This document shows positions 32,055 through 40,402 of a DNA stretch of 64,000 bases, piece by piece. A model generated the notes under the pieces. It had not been told where the DNA came from. It searched no databases and worked only from the letters and a program-made list of their open reading frames with translations. This DNA comes from Leifsonia sp. EB41. GTDB taxonomy: Bacteria; Actinomycetota; Actinomycetes; Actinomycetales; Microbacteriaceae. Location: the NCBI RefSeq assembly GCF_041262565.1, contig NZ_JBGCCJ010000001.1, positions 2,914,001-2,978,000 on the forward strand, read 5' to 3'. Position 1 is the stretch's first letter; the number at the start of each line of letters is the position of its first letter. The position numbers and the translations under genes are program-made.

Positions 32055-33359
32055 TCAATGGCTCGACAGGCGCGCCGTGGTACCGGTGGGGACGTTTGTT
32101 GTAGTGACGCTGCCGTCGCCGAAGCGGGCGGTCCAGCGAATGGGCGAGGGCGACGAGTGCACGGTGAGTTCGCTCGAATTGCGCCCGTCGTGCCGGATCG
32201 TGACGACCGCGGTGCCGATTCGGACAGTACCCGCCTCGGCCCACTCGTCGTCCCTCAGGTGGGATCGAGTGGAGATCGCTCCGTCCGCGACGGGGACCAG
32301 GCCGGTGAGGCCCGATGCGAGGTGGGCGATCGCCGTGAAGGACACTTCGGGGTAGTCGTCGCGTGACTCCAGAAGGTAGTGGATCCAACGCCGGGCTTCG
32401 TCGTCCTCGCCGTAGTTGAGGTACGCCTCTGGCACATAGGTGAGGGCCTCGATGTTGCGCGGCGGGCTCGTCCTGAGCAGGTCGGTGAGTCGGGATAGGT
32501 GGGCCTTGGCGCGATCGGGGTCGGCGATCAGACCCTTCACGGCCGGGAACCATACGGCCTCCAGGCCGTTACCGAGCACAGGGCCAGCCGGGTCGAACCC
32601 AGTCAGGTAGCGTTGCGCGCCGGCGTCCCACCATTCGAGATCGAAGAGCTCGCGGAGCCGAGCCGCCTCCGCTGTGAATGCCAGGCGCTCATCGTCGTCT
32701 GCCGCGATGCGGGCATACGCATCCACCGCGGCCCATTGACTGGCGATGCCGTCTGCGGCGACCTGGATGTCCGGCGTGGTCTGCGCCTCGTTATACGTGG
32801 GACTTCCCGCAAAGATGTCTCGTGCGCTGTGCGCACCGGCGACACCGTCGCCGCGGATGTCGTGCAGCCTCACGAAGTCCCCGAGCGACCGGCGATAGTA
32901 GGCGGCGAGGTCGGAGTCGGCGAGCCACCGGTCCTCGCCCGTCCACAGCCGCTGCTCCAGCGCGATCTGAGTCAGCTCGAATGCGGCAGGAACCTCGCGC
33001 ACAAAGTCGTCATCCGAGTGATAGTCGATCGCGGCCGGCTCGCCGTCGAAGGTGAACGCCCAGAGCGGATACCATCCCCTGCGCTGCGTCGCCGAGCGGG
33101 CGAAGTGCCGGATCATGGCGAAGTTTTCCTCATCGAGCCCGAGAAGGTGTGCGCCGAGGGCTTGGTGCGTAACATCGCGGGAGTAGAACATCGGACGGTC
33201 AGTCAGTCCTGCCCAGTAGGACGGCAAGGCAGTACTCAGTCGTTTGGTCTGAACCCACTCCAGCGCCCGCAGCCGCGCCCATTCGAATCCGTCGTTCAGC
33301 AGGGGCGATGAAGACACGAAGGTGATCGGCGCGTCCGGGGGCGTCGTTGCCAGGTTCAT
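32055..33359 (-). CDS. Alpha/alpha-barrel (six-hairpin) glycosidase-like protein
   Basis: The gene encodes 434 residues, starting at ATG 33359 (MNLATTPPDAP); a start 12 codons earlier lies in the promoter. The sequence has the helix-rich repeats of six-hairpin glycosidases (trehalase and glucoamylase type): SYWAGLTDRPMFYSRDVTH, FTFDGEPAAIDYHSDDDFVR, VREVPAAFELTQIALEQRLW, SRDDYPEVSFTAIAHLASGL. Acidic residues in RDVTHQ, DYHSDDD and PTYNEAQTTPD could be catalytic. A short beta domain ends the protein. No CAZy family can be named with confidence. As first gene of the unit with importer no. 3 and the GH36-like enzyme it probably acts on the same glycan. Confidence 0.65.
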   Translation of the reverse strand: MNLATTPPDAPITFVSSSPLLNDGFEWARLRALEWVQTKRLSTALPSYWAGLTDRPMFYSRDVTHQALGAHLLGLDEENFAMIRHFARSATQRRGWYPLWAFTFDGEPAAIDYHSDDDFVREVPAAFELTQIALEQRLWTGEDRWLADSDLAAYYRRSLGDFVRLHDIRGDGVAGAHSARDIFAGSPTYNEAQTTPDIQVAADGIASQWAAVDAYARIAADDDERLAFTAEAARLRELFDLEWWDAGAQRYLTGFDPAGPVLGNGLEAVWFPAVKGLIADPDRAKAHLSRLTDLLRTSPPRNIEALTYVPEAYLNYGEDDEARRWIHYLLESRDDYPEVSFTAIAHLASGLTGLVPVADGAISTRSHLRDDEWAEAGTVRIGTAVVTIRHDGRNSSELTVHSSPSPIRWTARFGDGSVTTTNVPTGTTARLSSH

Positions 33360-33423
33360 GGCTCGACGGTAAGCTAGCTGCCCGATCAATTGCAATTAGT
33401 TTCATAAATACGTCAAGAGTGCG

Positions 33424-33436
33424 TCAAACGCTTTGA
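33424..33436. promoter_or_regulatory. TCAAA-CGC-TTTGA palindrome in the divergent promoter region
   Basis: A 13-base palindrome with a CpG centre lies 19-31 bases upstream of the GH110-like start and 65 bases from the start of the divergent glycosidase operon. LacI operators often have a central CG, so the 25839-26888 regulator is a candidate binder. TGCAATTA (33391-33398) in the same AT-rich gap recurs at 26923-26930. Weak evidence. Confidence 0.35.
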
Positions 33437-33454
33437 TGTTGTGAAGGGAAGCAC

Positions 33455-35260
33455 ATGTGCACCGGAGCACGATGCCGCGGCGAAAGCGGCCCGCGAAGAA
33501 CCTTCGAAGTGACGGACTTCGGTGCTGACCCGACGGGGCGAGGCGACGCGACGCGGGCTATTCGACAAGCGCTCGAGGCCGCACGTGACGAAGGCGGTGC
33601 CGTCAGAGTGGCGTTCGCGCCAGGTCGCTATGCCATCCATGCTCCGAATGCGGAACGCCGAGAGCTCTATATCTCCAACACCGTTGGAGCAGACCCAGAC
33701 CATCGTGAGAAGGCGATTGGGATCCTGGTGGAGGGGTTCGACGACATCGAGGTCGACGGACGAGGAGCAGTCCTCGAGTTTCACGGGCGCCAAACCACGG
33801 TCGGTGTCATCGACACAGACGTCGCTGAGCTGCACGACTTCACCATCGACATGATCGCCCCGACCGTCGTCGAACTGACCGTCCGCGACGGGGGGACGAC
33901 GGGCGAGCGCAGCTTCCGGATCCTGGAGGTTCCGCCTGACCTCGGATGGTCGATTCACGGCACTGAGATCGTCTGGCACGGTGAGGAGGGCGTAGGCGAC
34001 TTCAGCTGGTCCGGTCGTGGGGCGATGGAGTACTCGCAGGTCCACGACCCAGTCCGCGATCGAACCTGGCGGGCTCCATGCACCCTGTTCGACGATGTGG
34101 TGTCACTGACGTCGCAAGGCCGGGGAATCCTGGTCGAATACAGCAGCCCCACCCCACCAGGCGATGTGGGTCTGGTCTATCAGTTACGCAACATCACACG
34201 AGATCATCCCGGACTGCTCGCCCTCGACAGTGGATCGGTCTCAATTCGCGACGTATGCGTCGGCTACCTTCACGGATTCGGCCTGGTAGCGCAAAACGGT
34301 CGAGACCTCGTACTCGAACGGGTTCGGTTCCAGACGATTCCTGGGTCAGGTCGCAAATCTGCGGGCTTCGCGGATTTCGTCCAGTGCTCAGCAATGAGAG
34401 GTGAGATCCGGGTTGCCGACTGTCTGTTCGACGGCGCGCACGACGACGCGATCAATATCCACGGTACCTACCTCCGGATCGTCGGAGTCTCGGGTCGGCA
34501 GGCTCTGCTGGAGTACGCGCATCCGCAGACAGCAGGGTTTCCTCAGTTCGCACGAGGGGAACACGCCGATGTCATCGTCGCGGCGACCGGCGAGGTCATC
34601 GCTCGAGCGCTCACCGTTGTTGAGGTGTCGTGCCCGTCCGGCCGGGATCACGAGCGCGACTTGCTAACGATGTCTGTCGCCTTCGAGGATCTGCCCGACG
34701 TCGTTGTCAAAGCGCGAGCCGGTACCTTGGCGATCGAGAACATCACGAGGGCGCCAGCAGTTCACATCTGCGGAAACACCTTCAAGAACCTGCCCACAAG
34801 GGGCGTGCTCGTTTCGACGCGAAAACCCATCGTCATCGAGAACAACGTGTTCGATTCCCTCGGAATGGCGGGCATCCTGATCTCATCGGATGCCAGCAGC
34901 TGGTGGGAATCGGGCCCGGTCACCGACTGTCGCATCAGTGACAACGAGTTCCGCCTTCTGAACGGGCCGGCGGTGCTGATCGAGCCCGGTGGTGACGTTT
35001 CGGGTCTCCGAGAGCCCGTCCACGGCACCATCGAGCTCCTCCGCAATACTGTCTACGCGCTCCCGGAAATCGCGGAGCCGCTCGTGGCCTTCACGAGCGT
35101 CGCGGAGCTGACCCTCGTCGGCAACCGGGTCGACGGCATCGATGCTGGTGACAACCACTACGAATACGATCCCAGCGCGAGTCGTTATGCCCGCCGGGAG
35201 CGATGCTCGTCGCTTCACGGGGGGCAGCAGCCGTGGCACGTCGCGGCCGCCGACGACTGA
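33455..35260 (+). CDS. GH110-like alpha-1,3-galactosidase (parallel beta-helix)
   Basis: The gene encodes 601 residues. ATG 33455 follows AAGGGAA by 5 bases. The protein opens with VTDFGADPTGRGDATRAIRQ, the usual start of right-handed beta-helix polysaccharide enzymes, and continues with beta-helix repeats. The segment DGAHDDAINIHGTYLRI, with paired aspartates D330 and D331, is the hallmark I associate with GH110 alpha-1,3-galactosidases, which remove terminal alpha-1,3-galactose (blood-group B and linear B structures, and some algal galactans). No signal peptide is visible, which would make it cytoplasmic. It is divergent from a unit with an importer and a GH36-like enzyme. Other beta-helix hydrolases cannot be fully excluded. 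Confidence 0.78.
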   Translation: MCTGARCRGESGPRRTFEVTDFGADPTGRGDATRAIRQALEAARDEGGAVRVAFAPGRYAIHAPNAERRELYISNTVGADPDHREKAIGILVEGFDDIEVDGRGAVLEFHGRQTTVGVIDTDVAELHDFTIDMIAPTVVELTVRDGGTTGERSFRILEVPPDLGWSIHGTEIVWHGEEGVGDFSWSGRGAMEYSQVHDPVRDRTWRAPCTLFDDVVSLTSQGRGILVEYSSPTPPGDVGLVYQLRNITRDHPGLLALDSGSVSIRDVCVGYLHGFGLVAQNGRDLVLERVRFQTIPGSGRKSAGFADFVQCSAMRGEIRVADCLFDGAHDDAINIHGTYLRIVGVSGRQALLEYAHPQTAGFPQFARGEHADVIVAATGEVIARALTVVEVSCPSGRDHERDLLTMSVAFEDLPDVVVKARAGTLAIENITRAPAVHICGNTFKNLPTRGVLVSTRKPIVIENNVFDSLGMAGILISSDASSWWESGPVTDCRISDNEFRLLNGPAVLIEPGGDVSGLREPVHGTIELLRNTVYALPEIAEPLVAFTSVAELTLVGNRVDGIDAGDNHYEYDPSASRYARRERCSSLHGGQQPWHVAAADD

Positions 35261-35276
35261 AGTCCCGAACCTTTTG

Positions 35277-35819
35277 CTACCCGTGTTGAGGGTGGTGGGA
35301 GTCTGGCTGTCGAATGTTGTCGGTAAAGGCGATCGCGTCGGCCGTGTTCTCGTCGAGCGCGCGCATCGAGTCCAGGCGCAGCCGGGTGTCGCCCCATCGT
35401 TGAAAAGACTCTTGCCGAGAGACGACTGACTCCCATGTCGGCTCGGGGAATCCTGCGATTCCTCTCCGTCGCTTCTGCAGCCGGTGTTGGTGTGTTGCCG
35501 GATCGCTGCAGAAGACCTCGATGAAAGCCAGCGGAGTTACGAGGTCTGCGGCGAGCGACTTCCATTGGCCGCGGGCTTCCTCCACGTCGTTCACCGCATC
35601 GATCAGCACATCATTCCCGACGCGCAGTTGCTCCCTGGCAAGATCTTCCGCGACGACGTATGCCGCGAGTCCGGTCGGCTGGGTCCGTTCGACTCCGGCC
35701 CGCCAGATGGCTGCCTCGATGGGATCCACCGAGAGAAGCGCGCAACGTAGCGCTTTCGCGAGTTCAGCAGCGAGCGTGCTCTTGCCCGAACCGGGAAGCC
35801 CCGCCATCACGATCAACAT
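35277..35819 (-). CDS. P-loop kinase/ATPase (AAA_33, zeta-toxin-like fold)
   Basis: The gene encodes 180 residues. Walker A is at residues 7-15 (GLPGSGKST), followed by LSVDPIEAAIWRAG, a Walker-B-like LIDAVNDVEEARGQW and the lid-like segment HRLQKRRRGIAGFPEPTW with arginines. It resembles small-molecule kinases of the gluconate, chloramphenicol phosphotransferase and zeta-toxin type. The first 52 bases of the gene, with 13 bases before them, are repeated exactly at 41226-41290. There the copy lies 4 bases behind the TetR gene at 41282, so the two probably formed an operon before an insertion separated them. No zeta-type antitoxin partner is visible, so I do not call it a toxin. Confidence 0.8.
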   Translation of the reverse strand: MLIVMAGLPGSGKSTLAAELAKALRCALLSVDPIEAAIWRAGVERTQPTGLAAYVVAEDLAREQLRVGNDVLIDAVNDVEEARGQWKSLAADLVTPLAFIEVFCSDPATHQHRLQKRRRGIAGFPEPTWESVVSRQESFQRWGDTRLRLDSMRALDENTADAIAFTDNIRQPDSHHPQHG

Positions 35820-35832
35820 GGCTTCATTCTTG
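35768..35832. repeat. 65-bp direct repeat, copy 1 (left boundary of the islet)
   Basis: These 65 bases are identical to 41226-41290 in the same orientation; the flanks diverge at once on both sides. The copy contains the first 52 bases of the P-loop kinase gene and 13 bases in front of it. The repeats are 5458 bases apart and bound a segment with esterase, MFS, TetR and NADP-binding genes. The 264 bases from 35820 to 36084 hold no recognisable gene. Confidence 0.95.
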
Positions 35833-36084
35833 CGTCAGGATCACGAACGAATCGCCTACCTACGACCGTGCCCCACAAAAGCCCCGCGACTGCTTTCAAC
35901 GAGCACCAGGGCACGTAATCGAACAAACGCGAAATCCTGCGGTCCTGTGGCCTCTTGAGAGCGCTTAGGGTGTCGCCCGATCCGACGCGCCTTTCGTGAC
36001 GCCAGTACATATGACTCGGCCAGATCTCTTGCTGCCCTTCGCCATGGACGCAGCCCACCTGCCTGTCTGCGTGCGATCGATCGG

Positions 36085-38094
36085 TCAGGCCACCGTGACC
36101 CGTGCACGCGCTATGTTCGGGATCCGGGCGTGAGCTGAGGTCGGATCGTCGCTGGTCTGAGCCGTGACCCGCACCGAGAGGAGATGGGTGCCAGGCTTTT
36201 CGAATGAGACCTGGCGCTCGAGTACGACCTGACGTTCGGGGGTGATGTCCTCGGGCTCACCGAGAGCACCCTTGCCGCTGAGGTCAGTGCGGACCTCGAC
36301 GACAACGCCCGAACCGAGAGCGCTCGCCGTGATCCGGATCGTGACCGGCTCGCCGACACCGACGGAGACTGCTTCAAGGCCGTTGGCGGTCAGCGAGACC
36401 GCAGGCTGCACGCCCTTGCGTTCGTCGGCATCCAGCGGCACGGCAACCTGGCCGTCGACAACCTCGTATGACGTGGTCGCGGCCGGCTCGATCCCGTCTT
36501 CGACCCACGCGGCGAGCTGGCGGAGCGCTGTCTCCAGTGCGCCGACGTAGTTGACGGTGCGGGTGGGGAACTCCTGCGGGTCGTCGTCGCCGTGCAGCGC
36601 GTTTTCGATATACCAGAGTCGGAATGTGTCGTTTGTGCGGTCTCCGACGTGCTCTGTGACCCGGCTGCGGTACCAATCCGCCTGCCAGGGGAAGGCCTCC
36701 CGGTCGAGCAGGCATGCGACGACGATCATCTTCTGCGTGATGGCGCCGTTCGGAACGGTCCCTGAGGCTGCCTGCGTGAACAGCGGGCCGAGCAGCATGG
36801 GGCGCTGGGGTGCGGTGGGTGTGCCGTCGGCACCGCGGAACTGATCCCACACGGCGTATTCGGGGCCGGGCACCTGGTGCCGGTGGTAGGTCTGGGCGGC
36901 GAGGAAGTTCGAATTGTCGAGCAGGACCTCGTCGCCGATCGACAGCGATGCGACGAGGTCGTCCTGGCCGGGCTCGATGCGGGCGATGTCGCCGTCGACA
37001 CTGGAGAGCCGAAGGATTCTTCGCGCCGCCGAGCCGGTCGTGATCGTCAGCTGCGCCCCGAGAATCCAGCCGGTCGGAACGTCGGCGAGTCGGACCGCCG
37101 CGATAGCCGAGCCCGACGGCGCCGTGTGAAGGAACGACTCGTCGACGCCTCCGGCCACGGGCTCGTCGGCCCGCTCGGAAGCGTCGGACACGAGGGCGGC
37201 GATGGTGGTCGCGAGCTGAACCCGGTCACGATTGACGGACGCCGCGGGGTCGGCGCCGAGGTACCCCTCGACCGTCCAGAAGTCGTCCGGATAGCTCGGG
37301 TCTGCGGCAAGGACGCCCGGGTACAGCACGCTGAAGGCATGCATGCCCATCGTCTTCCAGCCGAACCAGGAGCGTGGAGGGAAGCCCATCCTCGTGACCT
37401 CGGCCAGGGCATCCCTCTGCTCTTCTGTGAGGTCGAGGGCCGACGGGTCGCCGCCGGCGTCGTAGGCGTCGACGATCGCCGGGAAGACGTCGCGCAGGAC
37501 CCGCTGCGCGTGCATCCGCACGCTGAACACGTTCGGGATCGACATCGGGCTGCCGGGCACGTAGGGCACGAAGCCGTCCCAGACGCCGGTCGTGTTCTCG
37601 GCGGCGCCGATGGTCCGGTAGGCGCCGCCGCTGCCTCCGTAGAGGTAGCCGTAGGGCCGGTGGTCGCCGTAGAGGTCGCGCGCGACCTCACGCGAGAACC
37701 GTGCGGCCGCGGCGTTCGCGCGGTAGGCGCCGATGCTGGGGTCCATGCCCGAGAAGGGGTTCGCGGCATCTGGACCACCCCCGTTCGTCTCGACGAAATA
37801 GGCGCCGCTGTCGACCGAGAACGCGATCTTGTTGTATTCGCCGACGATCTCCGGAGCGAGATTCTCGCTCTGCGGCACCGGCGTCACGTGCTGGAAGAAC
37901 CGGCCCTGGTAGGCATCCTCGGTGGGGAAGTAGAACGAGAACCGGGTGTCGGTGCCCTCGAACCCGCCGTGCACGTAGCGGTGGTGAACCGGTGCGTCGC
38001 GCCACTCGTTGAGGTCGACGAAGGGATGCGCGAACAGCTCATCTGCGATCGCCGGCTCGTCGGTAGGGCGGGTCGCGATCTGCTCTGCAGTCAT
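36085..38094 (-). CDS. Large alpha/beta-hydrolase of unknown substrate (esterase-like)
   Basis: The gene encodes 669 residues, starting at ATG 38094 in one-base overlap with the MFS stop (TAATG). The long open frame further upstream is only a shadow. A nucleophile elbow YLYGGSGGAYRTIG (S155) lies in the N-terminal catalytic region, and RLWYIENALHGDDDPQ late in the protein could hold the catalytic His or Asp. The last 110 residues form beta-rich domains (GVGEPVTIRITASAL). No signal peptide is visible. It looks related to tannase/feruloyl-esterase-like hydrolases, but I do not recognise a characterised family. The neighbouring carrier and TetR suggest uptake and de-esterification of one compound. 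Confidence 0.7.
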   Translation of the reverse strand: MTAEQIATRPTDEPAIADELFAHPFVDLNEWRDAPVHHRYVHGGFEGTDTRFSFYFPTEDAYQGRFFQHVTPVPQSENLAPEIVGEYNKIAFSVDSGAYFVETNGGGPDAANPFSGMDPSIGAYRANAAAARFSREVARDLYGDHRPYGYLYGGSGGAYRTIGAAENTTGVWDGFVPYVPGSPMSIPNVFSVRMHAQRVLRDVFPAIVDAYDAGGDPSALDLTEEQRDALAEVTRMGFPPRSWFGWKTMGMHAFSVLYPGVLAADPSYPDDFWTVEGYLGADPAASVNRDRVQLATTIAALVSDASERADEPVAGGVDESFLHTAPSGSAIAAVRLADVPTGWILGAQLTITTGSAARRILRLSSVDGDIARIEPGQDDLVASLSIGDEVLLDNSNFLAAQTYHRHQVPGPEYAVWDQFRGADGTPTAPQRPMLLGPLFTQAASGTVPNGAITQKMIVVACLLDREAFPWQADWYRSRVTEHVGDRTNDTFRLWYIENALHGDDDPQEFPTRTVNYVGALETALRQLAAWVEDGIEPAATTSYEVVDGQVAVPLDADERKGVQPAVSLTANGLEAVSVGVGEPVTIRITASALGSGVVVEVRTDLSGKGALGEPEDITPERQVVLERQVSFEKPGTHLLSVRVTAQTSDDPTSAHARIPNIARARVTVA

Positions 38095-39557
38095 TACTTG
38101 ATGCCTTTCAGCGGGGAGATGGCGACGGCCGCGAGGAGGACGAGCGCGAACGCCGCGATCCAGACCCCGACGTAGCCGCCGGTGACGGCGACGACCGTGC
38201 CGGCGAGGATCGGCCCGAGCGCCTGTCCGAGGTTGGACCCGAGGCCGGCCACTCCCAGGTCGCGGCCGGCCGCCTTCTCGTCCGGCAGCACGTCGATGAA
38301 CAGCGCCTGGTCGACCGGCAGGTAGATGCCGAAGGCGATGCCGCCGACGATCGCCTGGACGAAGAGTCCGAGGACGGTCGGCGAGATGATCGGGATGAGC
38401 ATCGAGAAGCCCATCAGTACGGAGGCGATGATCACGAAGATGCGTCGCTTGCCGATCCGGTCGGAGAGCCTGCCAGCGATGAACAGGACGATGATCGTGA
38501 CCGGCACGCCCACGAGTGTGAGCAGCGGTGCGAGCTGGGTCGCCTGCGTCTGGCTGAGCGCGGGCCGGATATAGCTCTGCAGCATGTAGAGGCTGAGCGC
38601 CGTCGAGACGGTGTAGCCGAAGCTGAGCAGGATGCGCGCGACCCACACCCAGCGGAAGTTGCGTGAGCGGAGCGCGATCGTGAAGCCCACGAAGAAGCCC
38701 TTCCAGTCCATCTTCGGAACCAGGAGGTTCTTCGACGAGCGGTCGCGGGCGAACAGTACGAACATCACGCCGGAGAACGCGACGAACGCCGCGATGATGA
38801 AGTAGATGTCGAGCCCGAGCGTGGCGAAGAGCGAGCCGGCCGCGAGACCGCCGAGCAGACCGCCGAAGAAGTTGCCGAAGCCGCCGAGGGCGGAGGCGGT
38901 TCCCCGCCGGTTCTGCGGCATCCGGTCGGCGACGGTGGTCGCGAGCGGGCCCACGGCCGCGTTGATGAAGGCCTGAGCGAACATATAGACGATCGCCAGC
39001 ACCACGAGGGTCGGCGAGAAGCGCATGAGCACCAGGAGCAGCGACCCGACGAGGCTGCCGAACAGGATCCACGGCGCGCGGCGACCCCAGCGGCTGCGCG
39101 TGCGGTCCGCGAGAACGCCGACCACGGGCTGGATCAGCATCGTGAGCACGACCCCGATGGAAGTGATGACCGCGAGGGCCTGGGCGCGCGCGGAGTTGAA
39201 CTCCTTCAGCAGCTCCAACTGGTGAGCCTGGGCCGCGGTCGCCGTCGTGGTTCCCGCATCGACCGCCTGCTGCAGGAGGGTGAGTTTCTGGAGGTCGATG
39301 CCCGCGTTCGCGCCCGTGAACCACTGGCCGAACTCGAGGATCTGCACGTGGTTCGGCAGCAGGATTCCGAGGACCGCACCCCAGACCGCGCTGATGGCGA
39401 TGGTGAGGATCGTGTACCAGGTGAGGTACCGGCGCGAGAGTCGGCCCTTGATCAGGATCGGCGACGTGCCCGGCTCGGCCGGGTCGAGGACGATGTCGCG
39501 CTTGCTCTTCGGGGAGGGCATGGTCTGCTGTGGCTCTGGCGCCAGGGTGTCGCTCAT
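38094..39557 (-). CDS. MFS transporter (glycoside/cation symporter-like)
   Basis: The gene encodes 487 residues. I start at ATG 39557 (MSDTLAPEPQQ), which has GGGATACC upstream; ATG 39569 is possible. It has about 12 membrane helices and the major-facilitator loop motif GVLADRTRSRWGRRAPWIL between helices 2 and 3, repeated as AGRLSDRIGKRR in the second half. An unusual loop of about 45 residues (ANAGIDLQKLTLLQQ and following) lies between helices 1 and 2. It is in an operon with the hydrolase at 36085 and divergent from a TetR gene, with a large inverted repeat between them. It is similar in layout to the carrier at 41999. Confidence 0.88.
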   Translation of the reverse strand: MSDTLAPEPQQTMPSPKSKRDIVLDPAEPGTSPILIKGRLSRRYLTWYTILTIAISAVWGAVLGILLPNHVQILEFGQWFTGANAGIDLQKLTLLQQAVDAGTTTATAAQAHQLELLKEFNSARAQALAVITSIGVVLTMLIQPVVGVLADRTRSRWGRRAPWILFGSLVGSLLLVLMRFSPTLVVLAIVYMFAQAFINAAVGPLATTVADRMPQNRRGTASALGGFGNFFGGLLGGLAAGSLFATLGLDIYFIIAAFVAFSGVMFVLFARDRSSKNLLVPKMDWKGFFVGFTIALRSRNFRWVWVARILLSFGYTVSTALSLYMLQSYIRPALSQTQATQLAPLLTLVGVPVTIIVLFIAGRLSDRIGKRRIFVIIASVLMGFSMLIPIISPTVLGLFVQAIVGGIAFGIYLPVDQALFIDVLPDEKAAGRDLGVAGLGSNLGQALGPILAGTVVAVTGGYVGVWIAAFALVLLAAVAISPLKGIK

Positions 39558-39583
39558 CGGGTATCCCATCGACGGTGATGTGA

Positions 39584-39605
39584 AAACAGCATGACATGCG
39601 GGTTT
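39584..39605. promoter_or_regulatory. TetR operator, left arm of a 22-bp inverted repeat
   Basis: These 22 bases are the reverse complement of 39621-39642 except for one position. The arm contains the perfect palindrome GCATGACATGC (39589-39599). It lies 27-48 bases upstream of the MFS start, where a bound repressor would block the carrier-hydrolase operon. Probable binding site of the adjacent TetR protein. Confidence 0.75.
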
Positions 39606-39620
39606 CGAATTTCGCAAGTC

Positions 39621-39642
39621 AAACCCGCATATCATGCTGTTT
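39621..39642. promoter_or_regulatory. TetR operator, right arm of a 22-bp inverted repeat
   Basis: Partner of 39584-39605, 15 bases away, with the near-palindrome GCATATCATGC (39627-39637). It directly abuts the TetR start codon at 39643, so repressor binding would also shut off its own gene. Confidence 0.75.
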
Positions 39643-40257
39643 ATGACAGAACGCGGACCGTACGCGAAGGGCAGGGCGAAGCGCGCCGAGATCCTCGACG
39701 CCGCGCTTGAGGTGATCGACAAGCAGGGTTACGCCGCGGCGACGGTCAAAGAGCTCGCCGACGCGGTGGGCCTGAGCCAGAACGGCCTCTTGCACTATTT
39801 CGGCTCGAAGGACGCGCTCTTCGCCGAGATCCTCCGCCGCCGTGACGAACTCGCCGAGATCGCGATCAACACGCAGCGTCCCGGGTTCGCTGAAGGCCTG
39901 GTCGAGGCCTTGCTCGACGCCGTTGATGAGGAGACGTCATCGCCCGGACTCGCCCAGCTCGCGTTGCGGGTCACCGGAGAGGCGACGGAGCCCGACCACC
40001 TCGCGCACGAGTTCATCGGCCGCCGCTACGAGCTGGTTCGAGCCGTCGTGCGCGACGCGGTCACAGAGCTTCAGAAGACCGGCCGCCTGGCGCCCGAGAT
40101 CGACGCAGAAGCGGTCGCCGCCCTCGTGTTCGCCAGCTGGGACGGCCTGCGCATCCAGTGGATGTACGACAGGACCATCGACCTGAGAAGACAGATGGCC
40201 TACCTCCTGCGCGCGCTCGGGCTCACTATCGACGCCCCGGTCGCGACGGGGGACTGA
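39643..40257 (+). CDS. TetR-family transcriptional regulator
   Basis: The gene encodes 204 residues from ATG 39643 (MTERGPYAKGRAKR); an ATG three codons earlier is possible but lies in the operator. The helix-turn-helix at residues 30-58 reads TVKELADAVGLSQNGLLHYF, followed by GSKDALFAEIL. The C-terminal ligand domain has DGLRIQWMYDRTIDLRRQM. It is divergent from the MFS-hydrolase operon, and the two 22-bp operator arms lie in the 85 bases between them. The ligand is probably the transported compound. Confidence 0.92.
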   Translation: MTERGPYAKGRAKRAEILDAALEVIDKQGYAAATVKELADAVGLSQNGLLHYFGSKDALFAEILRRRDELAEIAINTQRPGFAEGLVEALLDAVDEETSSPGLAQLALRVTGEATEPDHLAHEFIGRRYELVRAVVRDAVTELQKTGRLAPEIDAEAVAALVFASWDGLRIQWMYDRTIDLRRQMAYLLRALGLTIDAPVATGD

Positions 40258-40267
40258 ACGCGATCCG

Positions 40268-40345
40268 ATGACGGTTCCGGACGCGGCGAACGCCGACGAC
40301 CGTGGCGTCGCGTCTCTGCTGCGGAGCCTCATCGACCAGCCGTGA
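40268..40345 (+). pseudogene. 25-codon ORF, possible N-terminal remnant
   Basis: ATG 40268 to TGA 40345 encodes MTVPDAANADDRGVASLLRS and five more residues. The start resembles the N-terminus of actinobacterial phage-holin-like membrane proteins, but the membrane part is missing. The stop lies at the foot of a strong hairpin. It may be a remnant or chance. The gap 40258-40577 contains this, the hairpin and the ORF at 40403, and nothing else that I recognise. Confidence 0.25.
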
Positions 40346-40382
40346 GCCGGAGCCGGCCGACCCGGGCGGCCGGCTCCGGTTC
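40344..40382. terminator. Strong GC hairpin in the gap after the TetR gene
   Basis: CCGGAGCCGGCCG (40347-40359) pairs perfectly with 40367-40379, and three further pairs extend it to 40344 and 40382, around a 7-base loop. It probably terminates transcription from the TetR gene. No T-run follows. Confidence 0.6.
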
Positions 40383-40402
40383 GGCACGTCACCGGGGCGT
40401 CG

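Noticed and set aside
35277-35819. Toxin of a toxin-antitoxin pair (zeta type)
   Set aside because: The P-loop and fold fit, but no small antitoxin gene is adjacent and the apparent original partner is a TetR gene. Small-molecule kinase is the more careful call.
35820-36084. Possible gene or tRNA between the kinase and the hydrolase
   Set aside because: Only weak frames on either strand, no cloverleaf, no ribosome-binding sequence. I see nothing to annotate apart from the end of the 65-bp repeat.
36085-39597. Single open frame of 1170 codons
   Set aside because: Residues before the ATG at 38094 are an Arg-rich shadow of the MFS gene. The real hydrolase starts at 38094, overlapping the MFS stop.
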